NCBI GenBank assembly: GCA_034670405.1
Contig: JAXDDX010000346.1
Location: 94,977-158,976, forward strand
From: Hoplostethus atlanticus
Taxonomy: Eukaryota; Chordata; Actinopteri; Trachichthyiformes; Trachichthyidae
Direction of reading: 5' to 3'
DNA: 64,000 bases
The notes under the pieces were generated by a model that did not search any database, had not been told where the DNA came from, and worked only from the letters and a program-made list of their open reading frames with translations. Shown here piece after piece: positions 23,893-35,519 of the stretch (position 1 is its first letter; each line of letters opens with the position of its first letter). The position numbers were made by a program, and so were the translations under genes.

Positions 23893-25300
23893 TATGGCGG
23901 CATATGAGTGACAAAATCCGCGAGCGCAATTGAGATCACCGCACGCGTAATTCAAACAGCCGCGCACACATATTATTTTTGAGAGCGCTTTCACAGCACT
24001 CGCGCGCAGAATATATCTGCTCGCGCGAGCAGTATTGTAACCTGCGAGGAGAAATCCATGCTTTGAGCGTGCGCGCAGAATCCGAAGCAGCGCGCACAAC
24101 TATCATTGCTCTTTTTCTTTTTGGCACTAAGTGGGCGGACCCAGTCACAATTGTATCCCTAAATCTAATTGGTTACAGTGATTGGCCTTTTTGTATCGGT
24201 GCAAGTAAACAAGGAAGGAGAAACAATAAAGCTTTATGCTCTGTGAAGTGGTTGATGGAAGAAAAAAAAGAGTTATGTCCACTTGAATACCTTGATACCT
24301 TGACCTCTGTCATGAAGTGGACTGGTAATTAAGCAGTGGTCTTTTATTTAATGACTTGTTTGATCGATTGATAGCGTGAAACGTATAGGTTGTGAACGAA
24401 TCGCGAGCGTCCATGCTTCTCTATCTCCATCAGATGAATGGCAAATGTCACTGTGATGTGTGTAATGTCCGATAACAAACTCGTCGCGTCTGTTTACGTA
24501 AATGTCATCGATGACGTATCAGGGTCTTGAAGGGTTGTCCCATTTCATAGGGGGAGATTTCAACCACTACCCCTTGTGACTGTTCCGAGGGCCAAGCCGA
24601 AGGGCGAGGGGCACTCGAAAACGAGTCGTAGGGGTGAAAATGAGAAATGGGATTCGGCCTAAGTAGCCTTAATTAAATAAATACGTTGATGAATATATAT
24701 ACATGAATCATTACATACATACATGAATCACAGCACTCTATAATAATTCCAGTGTTCGCACCCTTTGGCAATTTATTCACAATCAGTTGTGGGAAAGTGG
24801 CAGAAATATTACTGTATAACAGTTATGAATTATGTTCATTCTTTAGGCTATTTGTTTATTTATTTAGTTTAGCTCTCCTTAAATTGACCGCTGCTGCAGC
24901 CAACACCCTTCAAAACGCGCAACTTTTACTTTGAAGGCGAGCTGTCTCTGGTTGCGAGAGGACTGAAGACGAGGACTGTAACCAATTAGATTTAGGGATA
25001 CTATTGTGACTGGGTCCGCCCACTTACTGCCAAAAAGAAAAAACACTTGCGAGCGAGCAGGTGAAAGTTTCACGAGCAGGAGAGCAATGATAGTTGTGCG
25101 CGCTGCTTCGGATTCTGCGCGCGCGCTCAAAGCATGGATTTCTCCTCGCAGGTTACAATACTGCTCGCGCCAGCAGATATATTCTGTGCGCGAGTGCTGT
25201 GAAAGCGCTCTCAAAAATAATATGTGTGCGCGGCTGTTTGAATTACGCGCGCGGTGATCTCAATTGCGCTCGCGGATTTTGTCACTCATATGCCGCCATA
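23893..25300. mobile_element. Long-TIR DNA transposon, non-autonomous, 6-bp target duplication
   Basis: Starts TATGGCGGCATATGAGTGAC and ends with its complement, flanked by GTGTCC at 23887-23892 and 25301-25306. Inverted repeats are long: 23893-24178 (286 bp) and 24976-25300 (325 bp). The right arm carries about 40 extra bases near 25040-25080. The arms are rich in CpG and GCGCGC motifs, unlike the AT-rich surroundings. The ~800-bp centre encodes nothing recognisable and holds a further small palindromic insert. Superfamily is open; a 6-bp duplication is compatible with more than one. Confidence 0.75.
24527..24661. repeat. Small palindromic MITE-like insert
   Basis: Begins TTGTCCCATTTCATAGGGG and ends near GAGAAATGGGATTCGGCC. 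The arms CCCATTTC and GAAATGGG, and CTACCCCTTGTGAC and GTAGGGGTG, pair imperfectly. It lies in the centre of the long-TIR element. No coding capacity. Confidence 0.45.
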
Positions 25301-25379
25301 GTGTCCTACCTGGTACTACATAGGTGTACCTAATAAATTGTCAGGTGAGTGTATATTAAAGACAAAAAGGCAAAAAAAA

Positions 25380-26200
25380 TTGTTCAATGTTCAAAACGGA
25401 TACCCGGTACCCGATCAGTTAGACATGAGTCCAAGTCTTTTCCCGATAACAGAAACTTCTTGCATGATAAATGGACAGTTAGCTCACCTCAGTCAGGTAG
25501 GCATCCTAGTGACGGTTGTGCATTCTCTGGATTATTGAAGAATAGTGTTTTCCCCTTGTGATCCACATGAAGACTAGCCGGTTAGAGAAGACATAAGCGG
25601 ACGTTTTCCTTGTAGAAGCCGGCTTTAAATGCTGGTAAAAGCGTTTTTCCTTGCACTGAGGTTGGGATAGAGGATGATCTTCTGGCCATGGAAGCTGCAG
25701 CTCCTCTTGTCTCCTAGCCAAGATGCATTCTTTATCTTGGTAGTAGTGAAATTGCACGATAAAGGCCCTAGGTCTAGTACCGCGTCAATCGATCTCACAA
25801 GTCTGTATGCTTAATCAAGTATGAGTGGTCCAGTGAAGAAATCAGTTCTGAAAAGTTCATCCAAATTGGGTTATAAACATGCCTGGGTTGGAGCCCTCCA
25901 TCTTCTCTGGTATACCAATCACTCTCAGATTTGATCTACGGGAGCAGTTCTCAAATTCATCCAGCTTGACAGACAGTTTTTGTACTTAGATTGGAGCACT
26001 CGGTATTCAGATTCCATTTGAGTGATTTTGTCGCTGTAGACAGGTCCGAATCCATTGCATTAATAGTTTTGGTGCGTGTGTCTATTATAAATTTGATGGT
26101 AAGTATAGCTGAAGGGAGATTTTGAAGATTGCTGGGTAGTTTGGTGCTGGTGGCTTCTTGTGCAGTGGCTAGTTCTAGCGCCATTGGTAATCTTGATGTA
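25380..26200 (-). pseudogene. L1-like LINE ORF1 remnant
   Basis: Minus-strand frames give a coiled-coil-like stretch near 26184-25957, then the RNA-recognition part (ENCSRRSNLRVIGIPEKMEG near 25960-25895). The C-terminal domain is near 25757 (FHYYQDKECILARRQ). This is the order of L1 ORF1p, an RNA-binding trimer. Stops and frameshifts break it. It is the 5' part of the L1 copy whose ORF2 is at 22375-20765. Confidence 0.75.
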
Positions 26201-28169
26201 TCAAAATCAAAGTTGATTTATTCGATTGAGTTATTTGAAAATTGTGGGCCAAATAAGCGTTTTAACAACTTTTGTCTTAACAGAGAAGTATGTGAAGAGA
26301 AAAATAATTAAAGGTCTAGTTTATCTTAATTTCAGATGGTCGGGGAGTCGCAATTCTCCTTGCTCAACCAGACAATTGGTTAATTTATACCATGTGGGCA
26401 CCTGCAATCTGTCACAGGTGAGTTGAATGACACTGCTAATGAGAATACATTTCCTCCAACAAAATTGATTTGAATTGTGTTAAAGGTTGCCAATAACCTT
26501 GGCGAGATTTCAATTTTGAAATCATAAAACCTTTATTTTATTTTTATTCTTATTGTTTGACCATGTGCTGTTGTAAATCGATAGATGAATGTGTGAAGAC
26601 CAAAAGTTCCAATTATTTCAGAAGATATTGTACATTATCTGTACAACATTACATGTTGTTTGTCCTCTTGAACTAATCCAATCAAATTTGTATTTCAAAT
26701 CAAACAATGACTATGGGTCTATATTTACAAAACTAATATCTATGAAGAAAAGAGTGAAAAAGAATACATTTCTGTGAAATAGAAAAATTAGCATGAACGA
26801 TCAAAGAAAATATGTGCCATGCAATTCCTCTGAGGCCTGGATGTGGGGATTCGAAGGCCCCTTTAAGCTTTGCTACAATCAGCTGCTTTTCACTGTCACT
26901 GACATTCTAAAACTGATGGCCGATTGGATGCAAAGACAAGATGGCTGAGTACTTCATAATTTGTCTATAGCACAAACAAACGATTTGTCGTACACAATGT
27001 AGATGTACTTGGGTCTAAGAAATGCTTTTCTAGTAGCAATATTAAGAGGGTTTGTATGAAAACATGAATCAGGCTTATGCTGTGCCCTACCACTGGCTCA
27101 AAAATGGATTGTGCCATCACAGCAGTGACACCATTTGTATAGGGTATCATTTGTGTAGGGCTTTAAGGCTGTGTAGGGACTTGTTTTTAATTAAAATGCA
27201 TTTTACCTCTCAAACAAGGGGGCTCAACTTTTGCCACTTCTGACATTTAGATATTAAGTGAGACAGAAGAATTTCTAAGACAGCAGATGGTCCATGGGAC
27301 AGAGAAAACATTGCAGCAATCACATATATTCCCTACATGAAATTTCCACAGTGGAAATCAGAGGGCATCATCTGAAAGAATTATGTCAGCTCACTGTATC
27401 TCACAGCAATTTCCCCATAAATGTATTTATTTCACCATGGCTGTAAAGTCTGATTGAATTATTTATTTTGAAATGGAGCTGTGGTGTTCCAGTGATAAGT
27501 GTGGATACAGAAGAAACATGAACATTGGTGTTCTTGTGGAGAGTGCCCCTGGTTGATTCATAGACAAAAACTGTCACAGACTGTTTCTAATTAACTACAG
27601 TATATAGTTACCATTTCCAGATGGTATGGAGATGGTATTCATCATGCTCATCTTTGTGGTCATTCATGATTAAGGCCTGAGATGGCCCTAATCTAATTCA
27701 TCTTCCCTGGACTACACCAGGAGATATTTTTGGCTACACATTTACTCCATAAGATGCAGTGCCATATCCACATTTTTCTCCAACTGTCCCTGCTCAAATA
27801 GAGTGACAGAAGGCTTACATTAGTGATGATTTGTGTCCAGCTCTGAGATATGAGTGGGCATTATGAAGGCATTACCCATAATTACCTCTTCAAGGCAGGT
27901 TTCCCCTGAAAATGCTTGAAAGATTTTGAATAACCTGTCTCGTTCTTGGTGAAACTTTCAAAGAGTGGTCAAAAGCACCTGAGTTAGTCCCGTTCCATGT
28001 GCAACAATAATAACAAGAGCGTGTTTCCTGTCTGTTGTGGCCCCCTAGTGGCAGTGGGCCCTATTACTCTTGAAGAACCTGTGGTGCAGGAAGCGTCTCA
28101 TAATGTGATGAGTGCTTTGCACTGGGATAAGGTGGCAAGAAGAAGCTTAGCAAAGCATAAAGAACTTAC
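26201..28169. other. Presumed host intron sequence
   Basis: Lies within the intron between the host exons at 28228-28170 and 16936-16847. A Tc1-terminus-like phrase (AAAAGTTCCAATTATTTCAG AAG ATATTG) occurs near 26600-26640; otherwise no gene or bounded repeat was recognised. Confidence 0.4.
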
Positions 28170-28228
28170 ATGGCCATGTAGGTCCGTGTTCAACAGCATC
28201 AAAGCACATGTAAGGCAATGGACTCCAT
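28170..28228 (-). CDS. PSD/EFA6-family ARF6 exchange factor, Sec7 exon (fourth exon seen)
   Basis: A 59-bp minus-strand exon after a long polypyrimidine tract ending TTTCAG, closed by the consensus donor GTAAGT. The first two bases complete a codon begun by the previous exon. The rest reads GVHCLTCALMLLNTDLHGH. LLNTDLHGH is the Asn-containing motif that lines the ARF-binding groove in Sec7 domains. Ends in phase 0, matching the start of the exon at 16936. Its shortness is normal for this gene family. The sequence is intact and splice sites are consensus, which supports a live host gene. Confidence 0.92.
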
Positions 28229-28494
28229 CTGAAAAAAAAAAATACTTTTCAATTATCATAAAATATAAACCTAAGCTTAACACTCAAACACAGCAAATTA
28301 AAATTATTTCCAGATGTGTTTCTAAGACTACATTGAACAGACGTCTTTGAGCAATATGAGCATTAAGAGCAAAACTCTCTAGAAAATGTCAGTTTATAAC
28401 TTGAGTGGTGGCAAATATGGTCACTGAAAAACTTCAAATACACCCAAAGATTTAGCAGATCACATTTAGCTAACACAGAAATCAATTAGCTCTA

Positions 28495-28719
<225 letters not shown>

Positions 28720-28782
28720 TTATAGCCACTGTAATATGCTAGAGGTCAATTCTCAATGTAGGCTACAAGTGATTAAGGGTAC

Positions 28783-28863
28783 CTGAGAGAATGGTCCAAT
28801 GTCATTCCTGTAAATTCAAAAAAGATGAGGTACTCTTCGGCAACCATCTTGCTGAAGTCATTG
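28783..28863 (-). CDS. PSD/EFA6-family ARF6 exchange factor, Sec7 exon (second exon seen)
   Basis: An 81-bp minus-strand exon between acceptor GCACCCACAG and donor GTACCC. The first base completes an Asn codon left open by the exon at 35708-35520. The product continues NDFSKMVAEEYLIFFEFTGM and ends DHSLR. This matches the early helices of the EFA6 Sec7 domain. The intron before it is 6.7 kb and contains the transposon at 30473-34038. Confidence 0.93.
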
Positions 28864-29462
28864 CTGTGGGTGCAAATGAAAGATAAATAACCACATTAAC
28901 CACATGTAATTTATAAATACATGCAGAAACAAATTAAAAAGACACAATGAAGGGTGAACCGCTGTTTGATTTAATTTTCTTTTTATCTCCAGCCTCAATT
29001 AAGGAGTGAATCAGTGAGTCCCAACCAAAGTAGATCTTCAGCCTGCTTAGTGACATGCATCCTGCTGTCTCAAAACAGCACCACACATCTGACAACCATT
29101 TAAAAGGTAGAGACTGCCAATCTTCTCCCTGATGGTCTTGTTTGTTGATGGTAATTATACTATTGTCTCAAAATTAATGTGATAATGATTTATTGATGTT
29201 GAAATGCTACAGATAGCAACTTTAAAACATTTGTTCAGTAAATGTAATAATTGGAGACAGAAAATGTTTCCTGTCCTTTGTAGAGATATTTTTAACCCAG
29301 ACTAATGATACGATAATCAGCCCATTTGATTGTTTTTAAACTGTCTTCTTTGGGCTGTAAGGCTAGTTAAATACCCTAAATCCAGGACAACAGGAGTTTC
29401 TCCTATTCAGATTCCATTGAAAACAAGGGGAAACATAAAATATGTGATTATACAATAATACA

Positions 29463-30318
29463 ATATACATTGGATATCAACGGTCCACATGCTTTGTCTT
29501 TATTGCTTTGAGGCCTGAAATGAAAACCTATTAAATCAGACTATTCTTCACTTTTATTTAGATATAGTAACCAGTAAAAACAAAAACAAAAGACTACTAA
29601 TTTCTGTATTCTGTAACATGTATTAAAAATTGGAAAACACTTGCAAGTGCACAAGTGTGCACGTCCTTCAATTAATACTTAACAAAGCAAAAAGTGCTAC
29701 TACTAACAGCAGTAAGTCTGTTTGGATAAGTCTCTACCAATGTGACAACTGAATTTTGGAATTTTCTGCCATCCTTCTTTGTAGAGTTCAAGTTTACTCA
29801 AATTGCAAGATAACCTTCTATTCAGCTCCTCTTTAAGTCAGTCTACAGATTTTCTAAAAGATCTTTCCAGGACAGATCTTCCTTTTATCAGCCATTATTT
29901 GGTTGATTTGGTGTGTTTTGGACTTTTTGCAGATGGCAGCAAATTATTCTATCTTAGTATTATCTAAGTATGTAGAGCTATTCATTTCCCCCTCTATCCT
30001 GACCAGAGCCCCTGTCCAGCCCCATAGCATGATGCTGCACCAACATCAACAGTAGTTACTAGCTTCTGTGGGATCTGCAACATACTTTTGGAATTCTACC
30101 AAAAAGTTCTTCCTCGGTTAATTAAGAGGGACTGGGTGTTGTTTTTACCAAAGCTGTGTCTTTGCATAATAAATGGTTGTTATATGCATATACCATATAG
30201 CATTTTATTTTATTAATGAAAGTGAAAAAAGTCTGATTTAGTTTTCATTTCAGGTCTCAAGGCAATAAAAACTACAAAACTTGAAAGGGTGTGCAGACTT
30301 TTGATATCCACTGTATAA
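29463..30318. mobile_element. Old Tc1-like element
   Basis: The left end (TACATTGGATATCAACGGTCC) and right end (GTGTGCAGACTTTTGATATCCACTGTA) are diverged inverted copies of a common Tc1-type terminus. Inside, 29730-30180 aligns with antisense Tc1 transposase, including CATAGCATGATGCTGC, the antisense of a conserved GSIMLWG-type segment. It is full of indels and has no frame longer than a few dozen codons. Confidence 0.6.
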
Positions 30319-30472
30319 AAAGATTACCCCTGCAATCTTATCCTCAGTTCAGTTAGTTTATGTTAACACACATGACATAATGATACAGTTGACATAATCA
30401 AACTGCATCATAGTCATCACATCAGAGGTCGATAGCTGATGTTTAATAAATGGCCTATATCAGCCCCCTATA

Positions 30473-30507
30473 TCGAGGGCTTGGCGCAAAAGGGGCGCAA
30501 GTGACAT
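30473..30507. repeat. Left terminal inverted repeat of the 3.57-kb transposon
   Basis: Matches the reverse complement of 34004-34038 over 35 bases except positions 13 and 26. It includes GCAAAAGGGGCG, the motif repeated in subterminal regions. Confidence 0.85.
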
Positions 30508-30639
30508 CTTGGGCAAAAAATAGTTTTATATATATCATTTTAAAGCTCTTGATGTGAGCTCTATCAAATGGTAAAAGGCTAAGGTCACTATACTTTTACT
30601 TTTTTAATAAAGGCTGAAAACATAAAGGCGTTAGTGAAA

Positions 30640-30745
30640 ACCTTCTATTGAATTTGGCGCAAAAAAGGCGTAATTGCACTGAGCTTGGTGCACAAAAGGC
30701 GTAAGTGCAGGTCAAGTGCATTTACGCCTTTAGTGCACTGAACAA
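30640..30745. promoter_or_regulatory. Subterminal motif cluster, left side of the 3.57-kb transposon
   Basis: Motifs related to the terminal GGCGCAAAAGG(CG)TAAGTG occur at about 30654-30680, 30687-30709 and, inverted, 30720-30740 (ATTTACGCCTTTAGTGCACTG). Related copies lie near 33773-33785 and 33814-33838 on the right. Such arrays are typical transposase-binding sites; the role is inferred. Confidence 0.55.
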
Positions 30746-30790
30746 TTCATACAAGAGCTGCACTGTACGGACCCCCTTTAGTGCAGGAGA

Positions 30791-30908
30791 ATGGCGCAGT
30801 TGCGGCAAAGAAGACAGACGTATACTGTAGAACAAGTGTTATTGAGTATAATTGGAGAATTTCATATACCCACAAATGATGAACAGGAAAAAATGCAGTA
30901 TTCTGATG
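30791..30908 (+). CDS. Transposase exon 1 (3.57-kb transposon)
   Basis: Starts ATG at 30791 after an in-element leader. It encodes 39 codons plus one base: MAQLRQRRQTYTVEQVLLSI and so on to YSD. It then meets a GTGAGG donor at 30909; without splicing the frame stops 18 bases later at a TAA. A short basic first exon followed by an acidic stretch is common in fish transposase genes. The phase (one base left over) matches the acceptor of exon 2 exactly, making a Gly codon. This is a sequence-based gene model with no transcript seen. Confidence 0.75.
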
Positions 30909-31362
30909 GTGAGGAAATGGCTGTATAATGCTAGCTTGTGCTGTATAATGCTAGCTCGTGCTAGCAAGCTAGATCGCATTAGCTAACTAGCTCCCAGTTA
31001 GCTTGTGCTGATGATTTGGTCAATATTTGTGTTTTTAGTGTTTGCTTAACATACAAACATTTCCACCACGCTTTTGGGATGTGATTAATTGTTTGTATGT
31101 CTGTATTTTTTGACAGTGGAGTATAAAGCTTTTGATCCACGCTAAACCTGCTAAACCTGCTTTCTCTGTAGCATTCACTTACTGCATCTAAAGAGCAGGG
31201 GGCGACACACACACACACAGGCATGTAGGCTATAAAACCTATAAGATATAGTATACAAATTAAAATTACCAAACCTTATTTACATTATTTTCTAAGTAAT
31301 GAGTGGGAAAAGCTGATGATTTGAGATTGTAAATAATAATTCATAGGCTATCTATCAATTAG

Positions 31363-33287
31363 GTAAGGAAGAATCCGATGAGGCTCCAGTTGAGACACAA
31401 GTTGAGGCAGCCGTAAGTACAGATGAAGAACAGCTCAGGGAGGTGCTAGCGGCCAGTGAGGTGCTAGAAACCAGGGAGGAAGCCAGAGAGGTGCTAGAGG
31501 CCATAGAGGATGTTGGAGAGGTGCGAGAAGAGTTTAGAGAGATGCTTGAGACCTCAGAGATGACCTATGAGGAACCCAGGGATGTCAGAGAGGAGCTAGA
31601 AGCTGGCGATGATGTTGAGCAGCAACAAGGGAGAAAGAGGAAAAGGGAACCTGACAATTGGCAAAGGAATCAACGCAAACGCTTAAGAAATGCTGGCCTG
31701 AGCTACATAAACAGCAAGAAGAAGTCAGTGCTAGCCAGGGCAGTAAAACCAAAGGATTGCACCACATGCAGATACAAGTGCAATGCAAAGGTTGGAGAAC
31801 CAGAGAGGCAGGACATTTTTAATCATTTCTGGGAGATGGGAGATAAAAATAGGCAGAGGGACTTTGTCATACATCACATCTCAACACAAGAAAAGAAAAG
31901 GGGGAAAAAGCAGGATTCACGGAGGCAGAACACCTTAATATACAATCTAACCGTATGTGGAACAAAAGTTAGAGTGTGTAAAGATTTTTTCTTAAAGACA
32001 CTTGATATCTCAGAAAAGATGACCAGATCTTCACTTTCAAACACTACAGGAGATGGCATATGTGGAAGTCCTAAAGGTGGAAATCAAACACCAAAAAACA
32101 AGATTTCAGATGCTGAGAAAAACAAAGTTAGGGAGCACATCAAGTCCTTTCAGACAATAGAAAGTCACTATTGTCGCAAAGACACTACTAAGGCCTATCT
32201 TGAGGGGAAGCTTAATCTAAGAAAAATGTATGAGCTTTACACACTGAAGTGCATTGAGTGGAAAACAACACCAGTGAAAGAAAGCATGTACAGGAACATC
32301 TTCACCAGTGAATTCAACATAGCATTTCACATCCCGAAGAAGGATGCCTGCAGGCAATGTGAAACATTCCAAAATCTCCCAGAGCATGAGAAGGCCCTCC
32401 AGATTAAAGAATATTTGGCACATCAGTCAAGAAAAGAACAGTCCAGGGAGCATAAAAATAAAGACAAGGAGACAGCCCAAACTACACCATCACTAAAAGC
32501 CATAACATTTGACCTTGAACAGGTGCTCACGACACCCTGGAGCAATGTGAGTAGTTTATATTACTCCCGCAAACTCAGCACCTACAACTTAACTGTGTAT
32601 GAACTGGACACGAGGGATGCACACTGCTTCATGTGGCATGAGGGAGAGGGGGGGAGAGGGTCATCTGAGATCAGTACATGTGTCTATAACTACCTTCACA
32701 GCCTCAGTCCAGAGGTGAACCATATCATTATGTATTCTGATACATGTGGGGGCCAAAACAGAAATGTTGGATTTAGCACCATGTGCCTTCGGGCTGTCCA
32801 GGACTTTCCTCTGCTCATCATCGACCACAAGTTCCTTGAGTCAGGACACAGCCAAATGGAGTGTGACAGTGTCCATGCAGCTGTTGAGACAGCACGAAAG
32901 AGCGTGCCTGTGTACTCTCCAGTTGGATATTACACTCTTGTTAGGGCTGCCAGACGTAAAAAACCTTACGAGGTCCATGAGCTGAACCACAAGACGTTCA
33001 TAGACTTTAAAACTGTAGCATCAATGACAATAAAAAACAGGACGAAAGACGATGAAGGGCAGCAGGTCAGCTGGCTCAAAATGAAGTGGATGCGCTACAT
33101 GAAGCAAGAAAAGAATGCCATCCTGTTCAAATATAACATGGATGGCTCATTCAGGAGACTTGTGGTCAATAAGGATACAAGATCATCAACATCATCTCTA
33201 CCCACCCTGTTTCAGAGTCCTCCAGGGATCAGTGCCGCAAAGAAAAAAGATCTTGTCACCTTATGCACAAACGGCAGCATCCCATAG
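31363..33287 (+). CDS. Transposase exon 2, RNase H-like DDE/D family (3.57-kb transposon)
   Basis: Begins after an AATTAG acceptor and runs open for 1925 bp to TAG at 33285-33287, with no internal stop. With exon 1 it gives 680 residues. Order: acidic, Glu-rich region with repeated EVREE/EVLE-type units; basic stretch (RKRKREPDNWQRNQRKR); Cys cluster CTTCRYKC (near 31758); a Lys-rich middle; CRQC (near 32350). The catalytic-like core follows with ITFDLEQVL, HIIMYSDTCGGQNRN and GHSQMECDSVHAAVE. The Asp, Asp and Glu/Asp in these three blocks are the candidate catalytic residues. The YSDxCGGQNRN/HxQMECDSVH signature is shared by a large group of animal proteins (a DUF7869-like core, from memory). 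The intact frame suggests recent activity. Confidence 0.8.
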
Positions 33288-34003
33288 GCCTATGTGGAGT
33301 TCTACAGCTCTCTTAAGGTTGAAGACTGAATGCTAGAGACTATAAGAGACAATCAATTATAGCTGTAGGCATTGAGGCACAAAGAAGTGATGATACATTT
33401 AAATTGTAAGCATGACACATTTTACATGGGTTTCCTGGGGTTACTTACATGGGTTAAATGAATTGATATAATTAGATTAATGGTACAAACTGTTTAAATA
33501 TATATTCATACAATGTTATTGATAATCGACAATTCAAACATTTAAACTGTGAGAATGACACATTTTTTTAATAACATGGGGTTCCTGGGGTTACTTTCAT
33601 GGGGTTAAATGAATTCATATAATTAAATAATAATAGAGTAATGGTACAAAATGTTTTTAAATAGGCTACATATTCATATACTATGTTGTTAATGATGATA
33701 AAAAAAAAAAACATTTTAGACTTATTTTGGCTTGTTACTCTGTCTCTGTTCCAGTATCACGTTTCTGAATGTCACTTACGCCCTTAACAACAAACAAAAA
33801 GTAATAAAATGTTGGCGCACAAAAGGCGTAAGTGACGTTTTGGCTAAAATATTTTCCTAGTTTTTTTTAAAATTATCTTTTAAAATATGAATTCCTTGAA
33901 GCCTAATCTCTATAAAAGTATAGGTTGCTCAAATATGTTGTTTTTAATTAAATAATTACAATCAATGAAAAGTTTGTTTTTGCTCTCCTGTAAAATTCTG
34001 AAA

Positions 34004-34038
34004 ATGTCACTTACGCCCCTTTTGCTCCAAGCCCTCGA
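34004..34038. repeat. Right terminal inverted repeat of the 3.57-kb transposon
   Basis: Reads GTCACTTACGCCCC TTTTGC... AGCCCTCGA and is the complement of 30473-30507 with two mismatches. TATA follows. Confidence 0.85.
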
Positions 34039-34042
34039 TATA

Positions 34043-35519
34043 TTAACCCTTGCTACATAAATTATGTCATTAGTATCATATTTGTTAAGGTCAGGTATTA
34101 CACATGCAAAAGATAATCTTTTACATAGGCGGACCCTCCTCCCCACTAGTACAGAAGTTACATAATTTTTATTTCTGCATAGTGCTTGACCGTCAACTCC
34201 TCCATCATCATCTAAAGCTGCCAATGTGTAGAAGATGGAAAGCAAAGGGACAGAGAGTACAGTTATTTTTATTTAAGTTATTAAAGTACCTACGTACAAT
34301 ATATGGGCCGATAGATTCTATATGAGAGAGTGAGAGCTTGTGTGTGTTTGTGCATCAGGCAGTGTAACATCTATGCCTGAGAAACTGCTTTAGTGTGTAG
34401 GACGGTACAAGAAAGTCTAGCATGGCAAGTGGAGAATGATATGTCAGGATATGATATAAATGATATCAGGGGGTATAAAAAAACACTGAAGCATTGTACA
34501 AACTGTACCCAGGGGAGTTGAACTGAAGCCAAAATTAGTCCTTACACAATATGACACTTACAAAAATGTAATTAGCTAGTAAACAACAAGCCTGTTATTT
34601 GGGTTTGGTAAGGTGGGCCTGTTTTAATGTGGGAATGAAAAAACATCTTATTTGTAAATCTTTGGTGAAGTCATCACCACTGAGCATTGTGCGGCCCTCC
34701 CTACACTACTGACTTTGCCAACTTCCCCATCCCACTGTTGATTTTGTTATTCCCTTTTTATTTCAATAAATACTTCAAGTATTAGATTCATGTGGTCTCC
34801 CTCATTTGCAAGCCTGAGTCAACTTGTAACAGCATACATACCCAAATATAATTTGTTGCCAAAAATTATATGGCCATTTCAGAAAAATGGAACCATGAGA
34901 CCCTCTATAGTTGTCCAGGCATACACTGACAACATTAAAATCTAGTGAATATGTGTTGTGTATTATCAAGAGTGAGACATGGTTGGCCAACTCCTCTGGT
35001 GAAAACCTCAAGGTTTACATGGTCCTCTATAGATTGAGAAAATTCTACCACCCTTGGTCTATTGAAAAGTTTTCAAAACCTCTTCTTAGTTAGTTCATGA
35101 AAAATTGGCATTTTGGAGAGGTTTTCACCCAACAGCAGCGATAGCTCACTGAACAGCGCATATATTATTCCCTGAAGGCAAGGATTACCTGCACTTAAAT
35201 ATGTAAATCTGCATCATCTAACATAATGCCGCTACAATCCTTGCATCTGATTTAAGGAGTAGCTACATGCAATGCTTAATATCTTAGCCAGTGGTGTCCA
35301 GTCGTGTGCCTTGGAACAGTCTGAAGGTTTTCATTCCCACCAAACACCACATCAGCTCATTTCACTGATTATTTCCTCCTATTCCTCACTGGAGGAACTA
35401 ATATTGACATTGGCTGCTGTAGTGTTTGGTTCAAATGAAAACCTGCAGATTATTCCATGGCACCCACAAACTAAAGGGCTTGTGCTAGCAACAGCTGATT
35501 CCTGGTATGATCCACTCAC
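34043..35519. other. Host intron sequence
   Basis: Between the transposon and the host exon at 35520. No further exon or bounded repeat was recognised. A short ORF-like run at 35272-35649 on the plus strand is the shadow of the minus-strand exon. Confidence 0.4.

Larger units (their letters stand above)
23454..25353 (+). mobile_element. Tc1-like element carrying a nested 1.4-kb transposon
   Basis: The left end, from TACAGACTCACCAGCCACC with TTATTAGGTAC, is matched by the inverted right end GTACCTAATAAATTGTCAGGTGAGTGTA. Near 23604-23900 the plus strand encodes the start of a Tc1 transposase (DLSDFDRGMIV, then a helix-turn-helix-like stretch) in broken frames. The body is interrupted at 23893 by a long-TIR element and resumes at 25301 after a duplicated GTGTCC. 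Confidence 0.8.
30473..34038 (+). mobile_element. Complete-looking DNA transposon with spliced transposase gene
   Basis: Ends are inverted repeats starting TCGAGGGCTTGG, 35 bp long with two mismatches, flanked on each side by TATA (30469-30472 and 34039-34042). Because TATA is palindromic, the duplication could instead be just TA. GGCGCAAAAGGCGTAAGTG-like motifs are repeated near both ends. One gene, in two exons, runs rightward. The element is 3566 bp and lies in a host intron opposite in sense to the host gene. A 4-bp duplication would fit the Sola superfamily, but that is inference. Confidence 0.85.
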
